DNA of 15,770 nucleotides, taken from positions 1 through 15,770 of the forward strand of contig CALJDR010000097.1 of the NCBI GenBank assembly GCA_938023515.1, given 5' to 3'. A program made the translations under genes and the position numbers. Below are positions 7,822 through 14,074 of this stretch, piece after piece (the stretch's first letter is position 1; the number at the start of each line of letters is the position of its first letter). This DNA is from an uncultured Flavobacteriales bacterium. GTDB lineage: Bacteria; Bacteroidota; Bacteroidia; Flavobacteriales; UBA1820. The notes beneath the pieces are model-generated. The model saw only the letters and a list, made by a program, of their open reading frames with translations. It did no database searches and was not told the origin of the DNA.

Positions 7822-8805
7822 ATGGCAATATATATGGACAAGATCACCAGATATGTAAGATACGCGTGCCTGAGCGTCGTATTCCTGCTCGCCTCCTGCG
7901 TGAGGGACGGGGCGGACGATGACGATTGCTACGCCTATGTCCGTTTCGTATACGATTACAATATGGAGTACGTAGACCTTTTCCCCAAAAAGGCTTCGAT
8001 CATCGACCTCTATATTTTCGACGAGAACGGAGTGTTTATCAAGGTGGTACAAGACCGCAGCGGTTCGTATGAGAACGATTTCAAGATCCAGCTGCCCCTT
8101 CCTTTCGAAGAAAAGACCTATAATTTCGTGGCCTGGTCCGGACTGTACGACCAGTCGTATATCTGCCCTCCGGCGATGACTCCCGGGGTTTCCACGATGA
8201 ACGACCTGATGGTGCAGGTGCAGGGCTTCCAGCAGAAATACGTCTGCGATGAACTGCATCCGTTGTGGCATGGTGTGCTCAAAGCCAAGATCGGTGCACA
8301 AAGGAACCAGGTGCTGACCATCGAACTGATAAAGGACACCAACAAGTTCCGCATCGTGATGCAGAATCTGGACGGCAGCCCGATAGACATCGCTAATTAC
8401 GGAGTCTATATGCACAGTCCCAACGGGCATTACAACTGCCACAATATCATTCAGGACGATGCGACCGCGCCCATCAAGTACGATTCGTACTATACGGCCA
8501 ACGATGCCGAGACGGGCGCTATTGCCGAGCTCAATACGATGAGGCTTTCCACAGAGAAGACGAATACATTGTACATCGATCATAAAACCTCGGGGCAGAC
8601 CCTGGAAATCCCGCTGAACACGTATATCAACGCGCTCCGGCTCCAGGAACACTCCTATATGCCGCTCCAGGAATATATGGACAGGGAAGATGCCTATTAT
8701 GTACTTATCTTCTTCACGCCTAAACCAGGCGGCGAGGATGGATACCTCAGTGCGGATATAAGCATTCAACCCTGGTATATCCGGGACAGCGAGGTGGATG
8801 AATGA
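7822..8805 (+). CDS. Mfa2/FimB-family pilus anchor lipoprotein
   Basis: From the ATG at 7822 this encodes 327 residues. I chose it because an A-rich leader (ATAAAAAGTAAA) precedes it; 7834 is a close alternative, and the upstream ATG at 7765 would overlap the previous gene and bury the signal peptide. The lipobox is LASC, lipidation Cys26. It is followed directly by CYAYVRFVYDYNMEYVDLF, then IIDLYIFDENGVFI and YNFVAWSGLYD, the characteristic N-terminal half of Mfa2/FimB proteins. In Porphyromonas such proteins stay lipid-anchored in the outer membrane and fix the pilus base and its length. The C-terminus ends in SADISIQPWYIRD, nearly identical to fimbrillin 1 at the protein level, although the codons have diverged. 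This last gene of the operon is followed by two terminators. Confidence 0.85.
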   Translation: MAIYMDKITRYVRYACLSVVFLLASCVRDGADDDDCYAYVRFVYDYNMEYVDLFPKKASIIDLYIFDENGVFIKVVQDRSGSYENDFKIQLPLPFEEKTYNFVAWSGLYDQSYICPPAMTPGVSTMNDLMVQVQGFQQKYVCDELHPLWHGVLKAKIGAQRNQVLTIELIKDTNKFRIVMQNLDGSPIDIANYGVYMHSPNGHYNCHNIIQDDATAPIKYDSYYTANDAETGAIAELNTMRLSTEKTNTLYIDHKTSGQTLEIPLNTYINALRLQEHSYMPLQEYMDREDAYYVLIFFTPKPGGEDGYLSADISIQPWYIRDSEVDE

Positions 8806-8834
8806 TGGACTTTTCCATTTCCTAAAAACGGAAG

Positions 8835-8858
8835 CCACGCCTGCGGGCGTGGTTTTTT
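8835..8858 (+). terminator. Intrinsic terminator of pilus operon
   Basis: The stem CCACGCC (8835-8841) and GGCGTGG (8846-8852) has a TGCG tetraloop and is followed by six T. It lies 29 bases after the anchor stop and is the first of two hairpins in the convergent gap. Confidence 0.85.
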
Positions 8859-8891
8859 ACGGCGACTTTCACTTTTTTCATGATTGATACT

Positions 8892-8932
8892 AAAACCCCC
8901 GTTCTTATAAAATAAAGAACGGGGGTTTTTTT
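8892..8932. terminator. Bidirectional intrinsic terminator
   Basis: A perfect 15-bp stem, AAAACCCCCGTTCTT (8892-8906) with AAGAACGGGGGTTTT (8915-8929), surrounds an 8-base loop and has a seven-T run on the rightward strand. The leftward T-run is shorter (four). It lies between the convergent pilus operon and the DUF4434 gene, backing up the first terminator and probably ending the leftward transcript. Confidence 0.88.
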
Positions 8933-8957
8933 AGGGTGATTTTTTTGCCTTTAAGTT

Positions 8958-10055
8958 TTAGTCCATACTAAAATATTCTTTGTAACGGTCGTACAGATGC
9001 CCGGCCTGCGGATAAGCCGATTGCGGGCTCATAAAATGCGAGAATTCAAACGTGATAGCCCGGGAGTATCCGGCCCGCTTGGCTGCTTCGAGTTTCATTC
9101 GCAGTTTGTCGAACTTGATCGGCAAAAAACGGATGGGCATGTCCCGGTCGAATGTTTCGGCATTGGTCCAACACTCCAGACCGTATTTGTCGGCCATTTT
9201 TTTGTTTACTTCGAAAAACGCGTCCAGTTCGTCGTAATCGATATGGCCGTCCTGGAAGGCACATGCATCGACCACATCTTTGATCCCGTCGAATATTTCG
9301 CTCCATTCCCGCTCGTGTTCCTCGACGGATACGGCATCTGCTTTGGTGAGATCCTGCGTGACGCCCATCACGGCTTTTTTCCCGTCTATCCACGGGGATA
9401 TGAAGGTCGGCAAGCCGCCGGACACATCCTTGCACTGTTTGCCCATCGCATGGAATGCATCGATGGCGCCTTTGGTCTTGCGGCTGATCTCCCCGCTGAT
9501 GTACCAGCCGCCGAAGCTGTCGTATTTTTGTCCATAGTTTTCCCACACCTCGTCGATCACGTATTTGTTGTGTTCGATCTCCGGGGTCATATCGCCGGTA
9601 TCCCAGTATTGCCCGGAATCGTACAGGCCGAACCAGAATTTCATCCCGTATTTCCCGGCCAGCCGCAGGAATAGATCCAGCGTATCTACCGAGGGCATGT
9701 AACATCCTTTGGACAGCAGGTACTTCGACGGATAGGTGATGAATTTGCGGTATCCGCTTCGGATCATGATGACGGTATCGATACCGATCGCCTTCATGTG
9801 GGCGAAATCGGCATCCCATTCTTTTTCACCCCAGTTCTGGTGCGGTATGTCGTGGGATATTTCATCGAGGAACGTCCCGGTGATTTTCAGGGCATTCCCT
9901 GCCGGTATCAGCAGGCCTGGGTTATCCCCGGAAAGGGATGCGGCGGCAGTGGCTTTATCTTGGGGGGAGCAGGAGCCTATGGCGGGGGCGGCGACGGCAG
10001 CCGCCCCGAGGACGGATATTTTTTTCAGAAATTCCCGGCGGTCATTGTCGGACAT
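8958..10055 (-). CDS. Exported DUF4434-type TIM-barrel lipoprotein, putative glycoside hydrolase
   Basis: This 365-residue protein has a twin-arginine-like start (DRREFLKK, Arg6-Arg7), an Ala-rich hydrophobic segment and a lipobox IGSC with Cys29, so it is probably a Tat-exported lipoprotein. The mature part fits a (beta/alpha)8 barrel of the DUF4434 group: KITGTFLDEISHDIPHQNW (57-75), WDADFAHMKAIGIDTVIMI (80-98), LAGKYGMKFWFGLYDS (132-147) and FGGWYISGEIS (181-191), in which Glu189 falls where clan-A glycosidases carry the acid/base. CWTNAE (295-300) and ITFEFSHFMSP (334-344) offer Glu300 or Glu337 as partners. No substrate can be read from the sequence. It lies 79 bases downstream of the nupG-like permease gene, on the same strand, but a strong hairpin intervenes. 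A weak -7-like TATCTTAC (complement of 10080-10087) could give it its own promoter. Catalytic assignments are inference. Confidence 0.78.
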   Translation of the reverse strand: MSDNDRREFLKKISVLGAAAVAAPAIGSCSPQDKATAAASLSGDNPGLLIPAGNALKITGTFLDEISHDIPHQNWGEKEWDADFAHMKAIGIDTVIMIRSGYRKFITYPSKYLLSKGCYMPSVDTLDLFLRLAGKYGMKFWFGLYDSGQYWDTGDMTPEIEHNKYVIDEVWENYGQKYDSFGGWYISGEISRKTKGAIDAFHAMGKQCKDVSGGLPTFISPWIDGKKAVMGVTQDLTKADAVSVEEHEREWSEIFDGIKDVVDACAFQDGHIDYDELDAFFEVNKKMADKYGLECWTNAETFDRDMPIRFLPIKFDKLRMKLEAAKRAGYSRAITFEFSHFMSPQSAYPQAGHLYDRYKEYFSMD

Positions 10056-10091
10056 AGCAGTAGGTAGTTTTTTCAGGGGGTAAGATACGAA

Positions 10092-10124
10092 TAAAAATCC
10101 CCGGGCCGAAATTCCGGCCCGGGG
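10092..10124 (-). terminator. GC-rich hairpin with T-rich tail after nupG-like gene
   Basis: The arms CCCCGGGCCG (10099-10108) and CGGCCCGGGG (10115-10124) form a perfect 10-bp stem with a 6-base loop. On the leftward strand ATTTTTATT follows, giving a Rho-independent terminator 10 bases after the permease stop. Only about 36 bases separate its tail from the next start codon, so either read-through or a very short promoter and leader must serve the DUF4434 gene. Confidence 0.75.
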
Positions 10125-10134
10125 AGGGATATTT

Positions 10135-11370
10135 TTACGCGGCGGCGTGTTTCAAACGCCCGGCCGGCGGATTTTTGTGCTTGAATACGAAGGCGAACAG
10201 GACGCCCACTACCAGCGAATAGGCGGCGAAGACGAACCACGAATCGGGCCAACCTACTACGTCGACTACTTTACCGGCAGCATACGAACCGAAGAAAGCT
10301 CCGAAACCGTTGGTCATGATCATGAACACCCCTTGTGCGCTCGAGCGTATGGTAGGGGAGGTCTGCTGGTTCACGTACAGCGAACCGGATATATTGAAGA
10401 AGTCGAAAGCGACCCCGTATACCAACATCGAGAGGATGAGCATCCATACGCCGTCCCCCGGATTGCCCGTGCCGAGCAGGCCGAAGCGCAGCACCCAGGC
10501 CGCCATACTGATCAGCATCACGGTCTTGATGCCGAACCGCTTGAGGAAGAAAGGGATCAGCAGGATACAGAGAGTCTCCGATGCCTGCGAGATGGATATC
10601 AGGATATTGGCGTGTTCCACGCCGAAGGTTCCCTGATAGGCCGCGATGCCCCCGAAATGGTTGGTCAGATAGTCGTTGGCAAAAGCGTTGGTGATCTGCA
10701 GGGAAACGCCCAGCAGCATGGAAAAGATGAAGAATATCGCCATTTTCCGTTCCTTGAACAGCGTAAAGGCGCGAAGGCCCATTGCATCCACCCAGCCTTT
10801 CTTTTCAGGGTTTTTCGTCACCGGGCAATGGGGCAGGGTAAAGGAGTACAGGCCCAGGACGATCCCGATGCCGGCGGCCATATACAACTGTCCGGCGGAT
10901 TTGGTCAGGCCGAAGACATCGACCAGGATCATGGCGCAGATAAAGCCTACGGTACCCCATACGCGGATAGGCGGGAAATGTTTTACGGTATCCAGCCCGA
11001 CCTTGTCCAGCGAATAGTACGCTACGGAATTGGACAGGGAGATGGTCGGCATATAGAACATGACGCTGGCCAGCATCATCGAATAGAGCCACACGTACTC
11101 ATGCTGCTGCGCGGCTATCAGCATGAATGCGGCCGCCGCCAGATGGCATATGCCTAACAGTTTCTGCGCGGGGACCCAACGGTCGGCGATGATACCCATC
11201 AGTGCGGGCATGAATAGCGAAGCGATACCCATCGAAGCGAAGAAACTGCCGATCTCTACGCCGCTGTAATGCAGTCCGCCGCCCAGGTACGCCCCGAGTG
11301 AAATAAGCCATGCTCCCCATACGGCGTATTGCAGGAAGTTCATGACGATGAGCCGTAATTTTATGCCCAT
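10135..11370 (-). CDS. nupG: Nucleoside permease, NupG-type (MFS, nucleoside:H+ symporter family)
   Basis: This 411-residue inner-membrane transporter with about 12 hydrophobic segments matches the pattern of E. coli NupG along its full length: LQYAVWGAWLISLGAYL (13-29), SMGIASLFMPALMGIIADRW (46-65), FPPIRVWGTVGFICAMI (132-148), FFIFSMLLGVSLQITNAF (213-230), SISQASETLCILLIPFF (259-275), and the family signature DFFNISGSLYV (323-333) with IRSSAQGVFMIMTNGFG (341-357). NupG imports purine and pyrimidine nucleosides by proton symport; the exact substrate range here is not visible. It starts the leftward unit that also carries the DUF4434 lipoprotein gene. A TATATTTG -7 box lies 48 bases upstream of the start. 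Length is normal for the family and I see no lesion. Confidence 0.9.
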   Translation of the reverse strand: MGIKLRLIVMNFLQYAVWGAWLISLGAYLGGGLHYSGVEIGSFFASMGIASLFMPALMGIIADRWVPAQKLLGICHLAAAAFMLIAAQQHEYVWLYSMMLASVMFYMPTISLSNSVAYYSLDKVGLDTVKHFPPIRVWGTVGFICAMILVDVFGLTKSAGQLYMAAGIGIVLGLYSFTLPHCPVTKNPEKKGWVDAMGLRAFTLFKERKMAIFFIFSMLLGVSLQITNAFANDYLTNHFGGIAAYQGTFGVEHANILISISQASETLCILLIPFFLKRFGIKTVMLISMAAWVLRFGLLGTGNPGDGVWMLILSMLVYGVAFDFFNISGSLYVNQQTSPTIRSSAQGVFMIMTNGFGAFFGSYAAGKVVDVVGWPDSWFVFAAYSLVVGVLFAFVFKHKNPPAGRLKHAAA

Positions 11371-11788
11371 TGGTGTTTGGTCGTTAATGAGTTAATATCA
11401 GTAGTCATGTAGTGAGGCAAATATAGGAAAAATAGGCTTCCCGGAGGTTTTCGGAGGGCTTTTTTTAGGGTGGATCTATGTAAGGGGGCGTGTTTTCCCT
11501 GTTTGTCAAAGGATAAATGAATATCTCCTGATTTCCTGCAAATGAACATATTTGTTAAAAAGGTTAATTTTTCTTTTGAAGGAATCGGGGATGCCGGAAA
11601 AAAACTATATTAGCAGGCTAAATACTTGTGGATTTATGAAATTCCTTGCTTTCTTCTAAAATAAAGGGGTAACTCCCTGGGGAAATTACTTTTTTCCCTC
11701 TTCTATTTATTATTTTACTGATTGTTTTTATTCATGTTGTTCTGCAAACCGCAGGGCAGGTGTTCATTTATCTTATTTTAAGAGAGTC
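11371..11788. promoter_or_regulatory. Divergent intergenic region between two MFS genes
   Basis: These 418 AT-rich bases lie between the leftward nupG-like gene and the rightward efflux gene. The nupG side has a good -7 box (11418-11425). For the rightward gene I see no TTTG/TAnnTTTG pair with correct spacing. No credible coding sequence or long repeat was seen; the leftward frame at 11361-11549 overlaps the nupG start and looks spurious. Confidence 0.5.
11418..11425 (-). promoter_or_regulatory. Bacteroidetes-type -7 promoter box for nupG-like gene
   Basis: The leftward strand reads TATATTTG, an exact match to the Bacteroidetes sigma-ABfr -7 consensus TAnnTTTG. It is 48 bases upstream of the ATG, giving a predicted leader of roughly 40 bases. 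No TTTG -33 element lies 19-21 bases upstream, so the call rests on the -7 box and its position. Confidence 0.45.
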
Positions 11789-13000
11789 ATGGAAAATTGG
11801 AAAAAGACATTTGCAATTATATGGACGGGACAGTTCTTCTCGATACTGAGCAGCACCGTGGTGGGTTATGCGGTCATATTTTGGTTGAGCATCGAAACGG
11901 GGTCCGCTACAACATTGGCTTTTGCCGCGATCGCGACGCTGCTCCCACAGACGTTGATAGGTATATTCGCCGGAGTCTATGTCGACCGTTGGGACCGTAA
12001 ACGGACGATGATACTGGCGGACAGTTTCATCGCTTTCTGTACATTGATACTGGCCGGATTGTTCTGGTTGGATATCGCTCAAATAGGGTATGTGTACGTA
12101 CTTCTGGCCTGCCGGTCGGTAGGCTCGGCTTTTCATATGCCGGCTATGCAGGCTTCCGTTCCGCTGTTGGCCCCCGCGTCGGAGCTTACCCGTGTGGCCG
12201 GGATTAACCAGGTTATCCAATCGATCTGCAATATTGCCGGACCTGCCTTGGGGGCTATGCTGCTGGGGATGCTCAATATGGGGGCGATATTGATGCTGGA
12301 CGTGGCGGGAGCGGTGATTGCCTGCACGTCGCTGCTGTTTGTTACCATTCCCAATCCTGAAAAGGCAGCGGAATCCGGGCTGAGCCTGATGAAGGATTTC
12401 AAGGACGGCCTGCGGGCGATTTACCAGAAAAAAGGGATGGCCCCCCTGTTCCTTTTCTCTATTACGGTGATGTTCTTCCTGATGCAGGTCAGTGTGTTAT
12501 TCCCCCTAATGACCCTCCAGCATTTTTCCGGGGACGTATTCCAGATGAGCCTGGTGGAAATGTTGTGGGGAGCCGGTGCGTTGGCCGGCGGGGCCGTAAT
12601 GGGCATGAAGAATTATAAGATCAATAAAGTCCTGCTGATCAACCTGACGTATATTTCCCTGGGGGTTTGTTTCGCTGTTTCCGGATTTTTGTCCCCCCGG
12701 ATGTTCGTCGTATTCTGTATATTGACGGGGGTATCGGGTGTTATCGGCGCGGTGTACAATTCTTCGTTTATCGCCGTGGTACAGACGCATATCGACCCTG
12801 CCGCATTAGGACGGGTACTCTCACTGTTCTTCAGCCTGAGCCTTCTCCCGGCCTTGATAGGATTGCTCGGCACCGGTTTTATTGCGGAAAACATTGGAAT
12901 GACCCATACGTTCGTAATAGCCGGGACGATGATATTCCTGGCAGGAATCGCGGCGTTCTTCTTTGCGCCGATGATGAAATTGGGCAACCTTAAATCATAA
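11789..13000 (+). CDS. MFS efflux-type transporter (MefA-like)
   Basis: This 403-residue integral membrane protein has about 12 hydrophobic segments. The N-terminus, NWKKTFAIIWTGQFFSIL (3-20), followed by FWLSIETGSATTLAFAAI (31-48) and MFS motif A, AGVYVDRWDRKRTM (61-74), is typical of the macrolide-efflux/enterobactin-exporter branch of the major facilitator superfamily. Further landmarks are CRSVGSAFHMPAMQASVPLL, GPALGAMLL and YNSSFIAVVQTHIDPAALGRV, the last being the usual second-half signature of this branch. It is likely a proton-driven exporter in the inner membrane; the substrate, and whether it confers drug resistance, cannot be told from sequence. The gene stands alone, with no adjacent regulator, methylase or mobile element, so a housekeeping chromosomal exporter is more likely than an acquired resistance gene. 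A perfect bidirectional terminator follows 10 bases after the stop. Confidence 0.85.
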   Translation: MENWKKTFAIIWTGQFFSILSSTVVGYAVIFWLSIETGSATTLAFAAIATLLPQTLIGIFAGVYVDRWDRKRTMILADSFIAFCTLILAGLFWLDIAQIGYVYVLLACRSVGSAFHMPAMQASVPLLAPASELTRVAGINQVIQSICNIAGPALGAMLLGMLNMGAILMLDVAGAVIACTSLLFVTIPNPEKAAESGLSLMKDFKDGLRAIYQKKGMAPLFLFSITVMFFLMQVSVLFPLMTLQHFSGDVFQMSLVEMLWGAGALAGGAVMGMKNYKINKVLLINLTYISLGVCFAVSGFLSPRMFVVFCILTGVSGVIGAVYNSSFIAVVQTHIDPAALGRVLSLFFSLSLLPALIGLLGTGFIAENIGMTHTFVIAGTMIFLAGIAAFFFAPMMKLGNLKS

Positions 13001-13010
13001 AATGGATGTA

Positions 13011-13054
13011 TATCTGCAAAAAAGCCCGGCGAATGCCGGGCTTTTTTGCAGATA
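13011..13054. terminator. Perfect bidirectional intrinsic terminator
   Basis: A 20-bp arm (13011-13030) is repeated exactly inverted at 13035-13054 around the loop GAAT. Its core is AAAAAAGCCCGGC-GAAT-GCCGGGCTTTTTT, giving a GC stem and a six-T run on both strands. It sits in the 61-base gap between the convergent MFS efflux gene (stop 13000) and the DsbA-like gene (stop 13062) and should end both transcripts. Confidence 0.93.
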
Positions 13055-13061
13055 ATGCGGT

Positions 13062-13580
13062 TTACGACAGCGCTTGCATGTACTCCATCAGCGCTTCGGC
13101 GGAATATTCGCCGGTGTATTTCTTTCCGTTTACATAGAACGATGGCGTCCCGTTCACTCCGCTGCGAAGGCCGCTTTCCAAGTCGGCTTCAATCTTTTCG
13201 GCGTATTTCGGATTGGAAAAATCCGTCTCGAACTTTTTGGCGTCCAATCCGATTTTCCCGGCGTATTTCATCAGGTAGTCGTCTTCCAGGCGATCCTGGT
13301 TTTCGAAGAGGATATCGTGCATCTCCCAGAATTTTCCCTGGTCGGCCGCTACTTCGGCCGCGGTAGCCGCATGCAGGGCATTGGGGTGGGCATCGTACAG
13401 GGGAAAGTTCCGGAAAACGAATTTCATCCGGTCGCCCATGCCTTTCTGGAGCTTCTGTATCATGTAATGGGCTTTTGCACAGTAAGGGCACTGATAATCG
13501 CCGTATTCCACCAATTCTACCGGGGCTTTCGGGTTGCCCTGCATATGGTCTTTTTCGTTTACTTCAGGTTTGAGTATCAT
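13062..13580 (-). CDS. DsbA-like thioredoxin-fold protein, CPYC active site, cytoplasmic
   Basis: From the ATG at 13580 this encodes 172 residues with no signal peptide, so it should act in the cytoplasm. It has the Thioredoxin_4/DsbA layout: an N-terminal HMQGNPKAPVELVEYGDYQ lead-in, redox motif CPYC at residues 31-34, FVFRNFPLYDAHPNALHAA after the active-site helix, an inserted helical region (about 75-130) and a cis-Pro loop in VNGTPSFYVNGKKY near the end. The start is set by an ATGA overlap with the original stop of the upstream peroxiredoxin gene (TGA at 13577-13579), a classic sign of translational coupling. It is the last gene of the leftward operon. A plausible job is dithiol exchange or thiol reduction connected to the peroxiredoxin; this is inferred from position. 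An in-frame extension upstream exists only because of the frameshift in the peroxiredoxin gene. Confidence 0.87.
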   Translation of the reverse strand: MILKPEVNEKDHMQGNPKAPVELVEYGDYQCPYCAKAHYMIQKLQKGMGDRMKFVFRNFPLYDAHPNALHAATAAEVAADQGKFWEMHDILFENQDRLEDDYLMKYAGKIGLDAKKFETDFSNPKYAEKIEADLESGLRSGVNGTPSFYVNGKKYTGEYSAEALMEYMQALS

Positions 13581-14048
13581 GGTTTCTTTTGGTTTTTGGT
13601 TAATTCGTCCAGCGCTTCCAGTATCCCGTCCACTCCGGGGTTCACCCCGTCCGGGGAAAGGTAACTCCAGCGGATGATGCCGTCCTCGTCGATGGTACAG
13701 CGCCCGTTTGCTCCGGCCGTTGATTTCATCGTAGGCTTCGTACGCTTTGGATACGGCCCCTTTCGGTTCGAAGTCGGCTAACAGGGGAAATTTAAATTTC
13801 CGGGCCTCGGCAAAAGCCTTGTGGCTCCATTTTCCGTCTACCGAGATGCCGATAACTACGGCATTGCTCTTGTCGAACAACTTCTGCGATACGTTGTACA
13901 GCGACATCTGGTCCGAGCATACCGGGCTCCAGTCGGCCGGGTAAAAGGCCAGTATCACTTTTTTTCCTTTCAATCCCTCCAGGGATATCTGTCCGTCCGG
14001 GCTGGCATCCAGCTTGAATCCGGGCGCTTTGGTTCCTGTTTTTAACAT
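13577..14048 (-). pseudogene. AhpC/TSA-family peroxiredoxin with apparent 2-base frameshift
   Basis: Residues 1 to about 120 are a clean peroxiredoxin: MLKTGTKAPGFKLDA, FYPADWSPVCSDQ with peroxidatic Cys44, VVIGISVDGKWSHKAFAEA and FPLLADFEPKGAVSKAYEAYD. At 13694-13695 the frame changes. Before it the protein reads INGRSKRALY; the family continuation, IDEDGIIRWSYLSPDGVNPG and GILEALDELTKNQKKP, is found only in another frame, ending at TGA 13577-13579. Two bases appear to be missing, most simply one AC unit (CTGTACACCATC contracted to CTGTACCATC). As read, translation would run on in frame into the DsbA-like gene and produce a 328-residue chimera. Intact, the product would be a cytoplasmic thiol peroxidase reducing H2O2 or organic peroxides. 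It starts 26 bases after the pyruvate oxidase gene. The lesion may be a real mutation or a sequencing/assembly error. It lies after the catalytic Cys but alters the C-terminal part of the fold. Confidence 0.82.
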
Positions 14049-14074
14049 GGTAAATTAGGTTTTAGGTTCTTTGT

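Noticed and set aside
9046..9819. A second leftward frame of 257 codons inside the DUF4434 gene region
   Set aside because: It is rich in Arg, His and Gly with no structure-like pattern, and lies wholly inside the well-supported DUF4434 reading frame.
11361..11549. Small leftward frame overlapping the nupG-like start
   Set aside because: It spans the promoter box, overlaps the nupG start in a different frame and has no recognisable feature.
11789..13000. Acquired macrolide-resistance gene
   Set aside because: The protein is in the MefA-like branch, but no partner ABC-F gene, methylase, leader peptide or mobile element is present, so a generic chromosomal exporter is the safer reading.
13062..14048. 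A natural peroxiredoxin-DsbA fusion protein
   Set aside because: The joining segment (HHRRGRHHPLELPF-like) resembles neither family, while the missing peroxiredoxin C-terminus is intact in another frame and ends in an ATGA overlap with the next gene.
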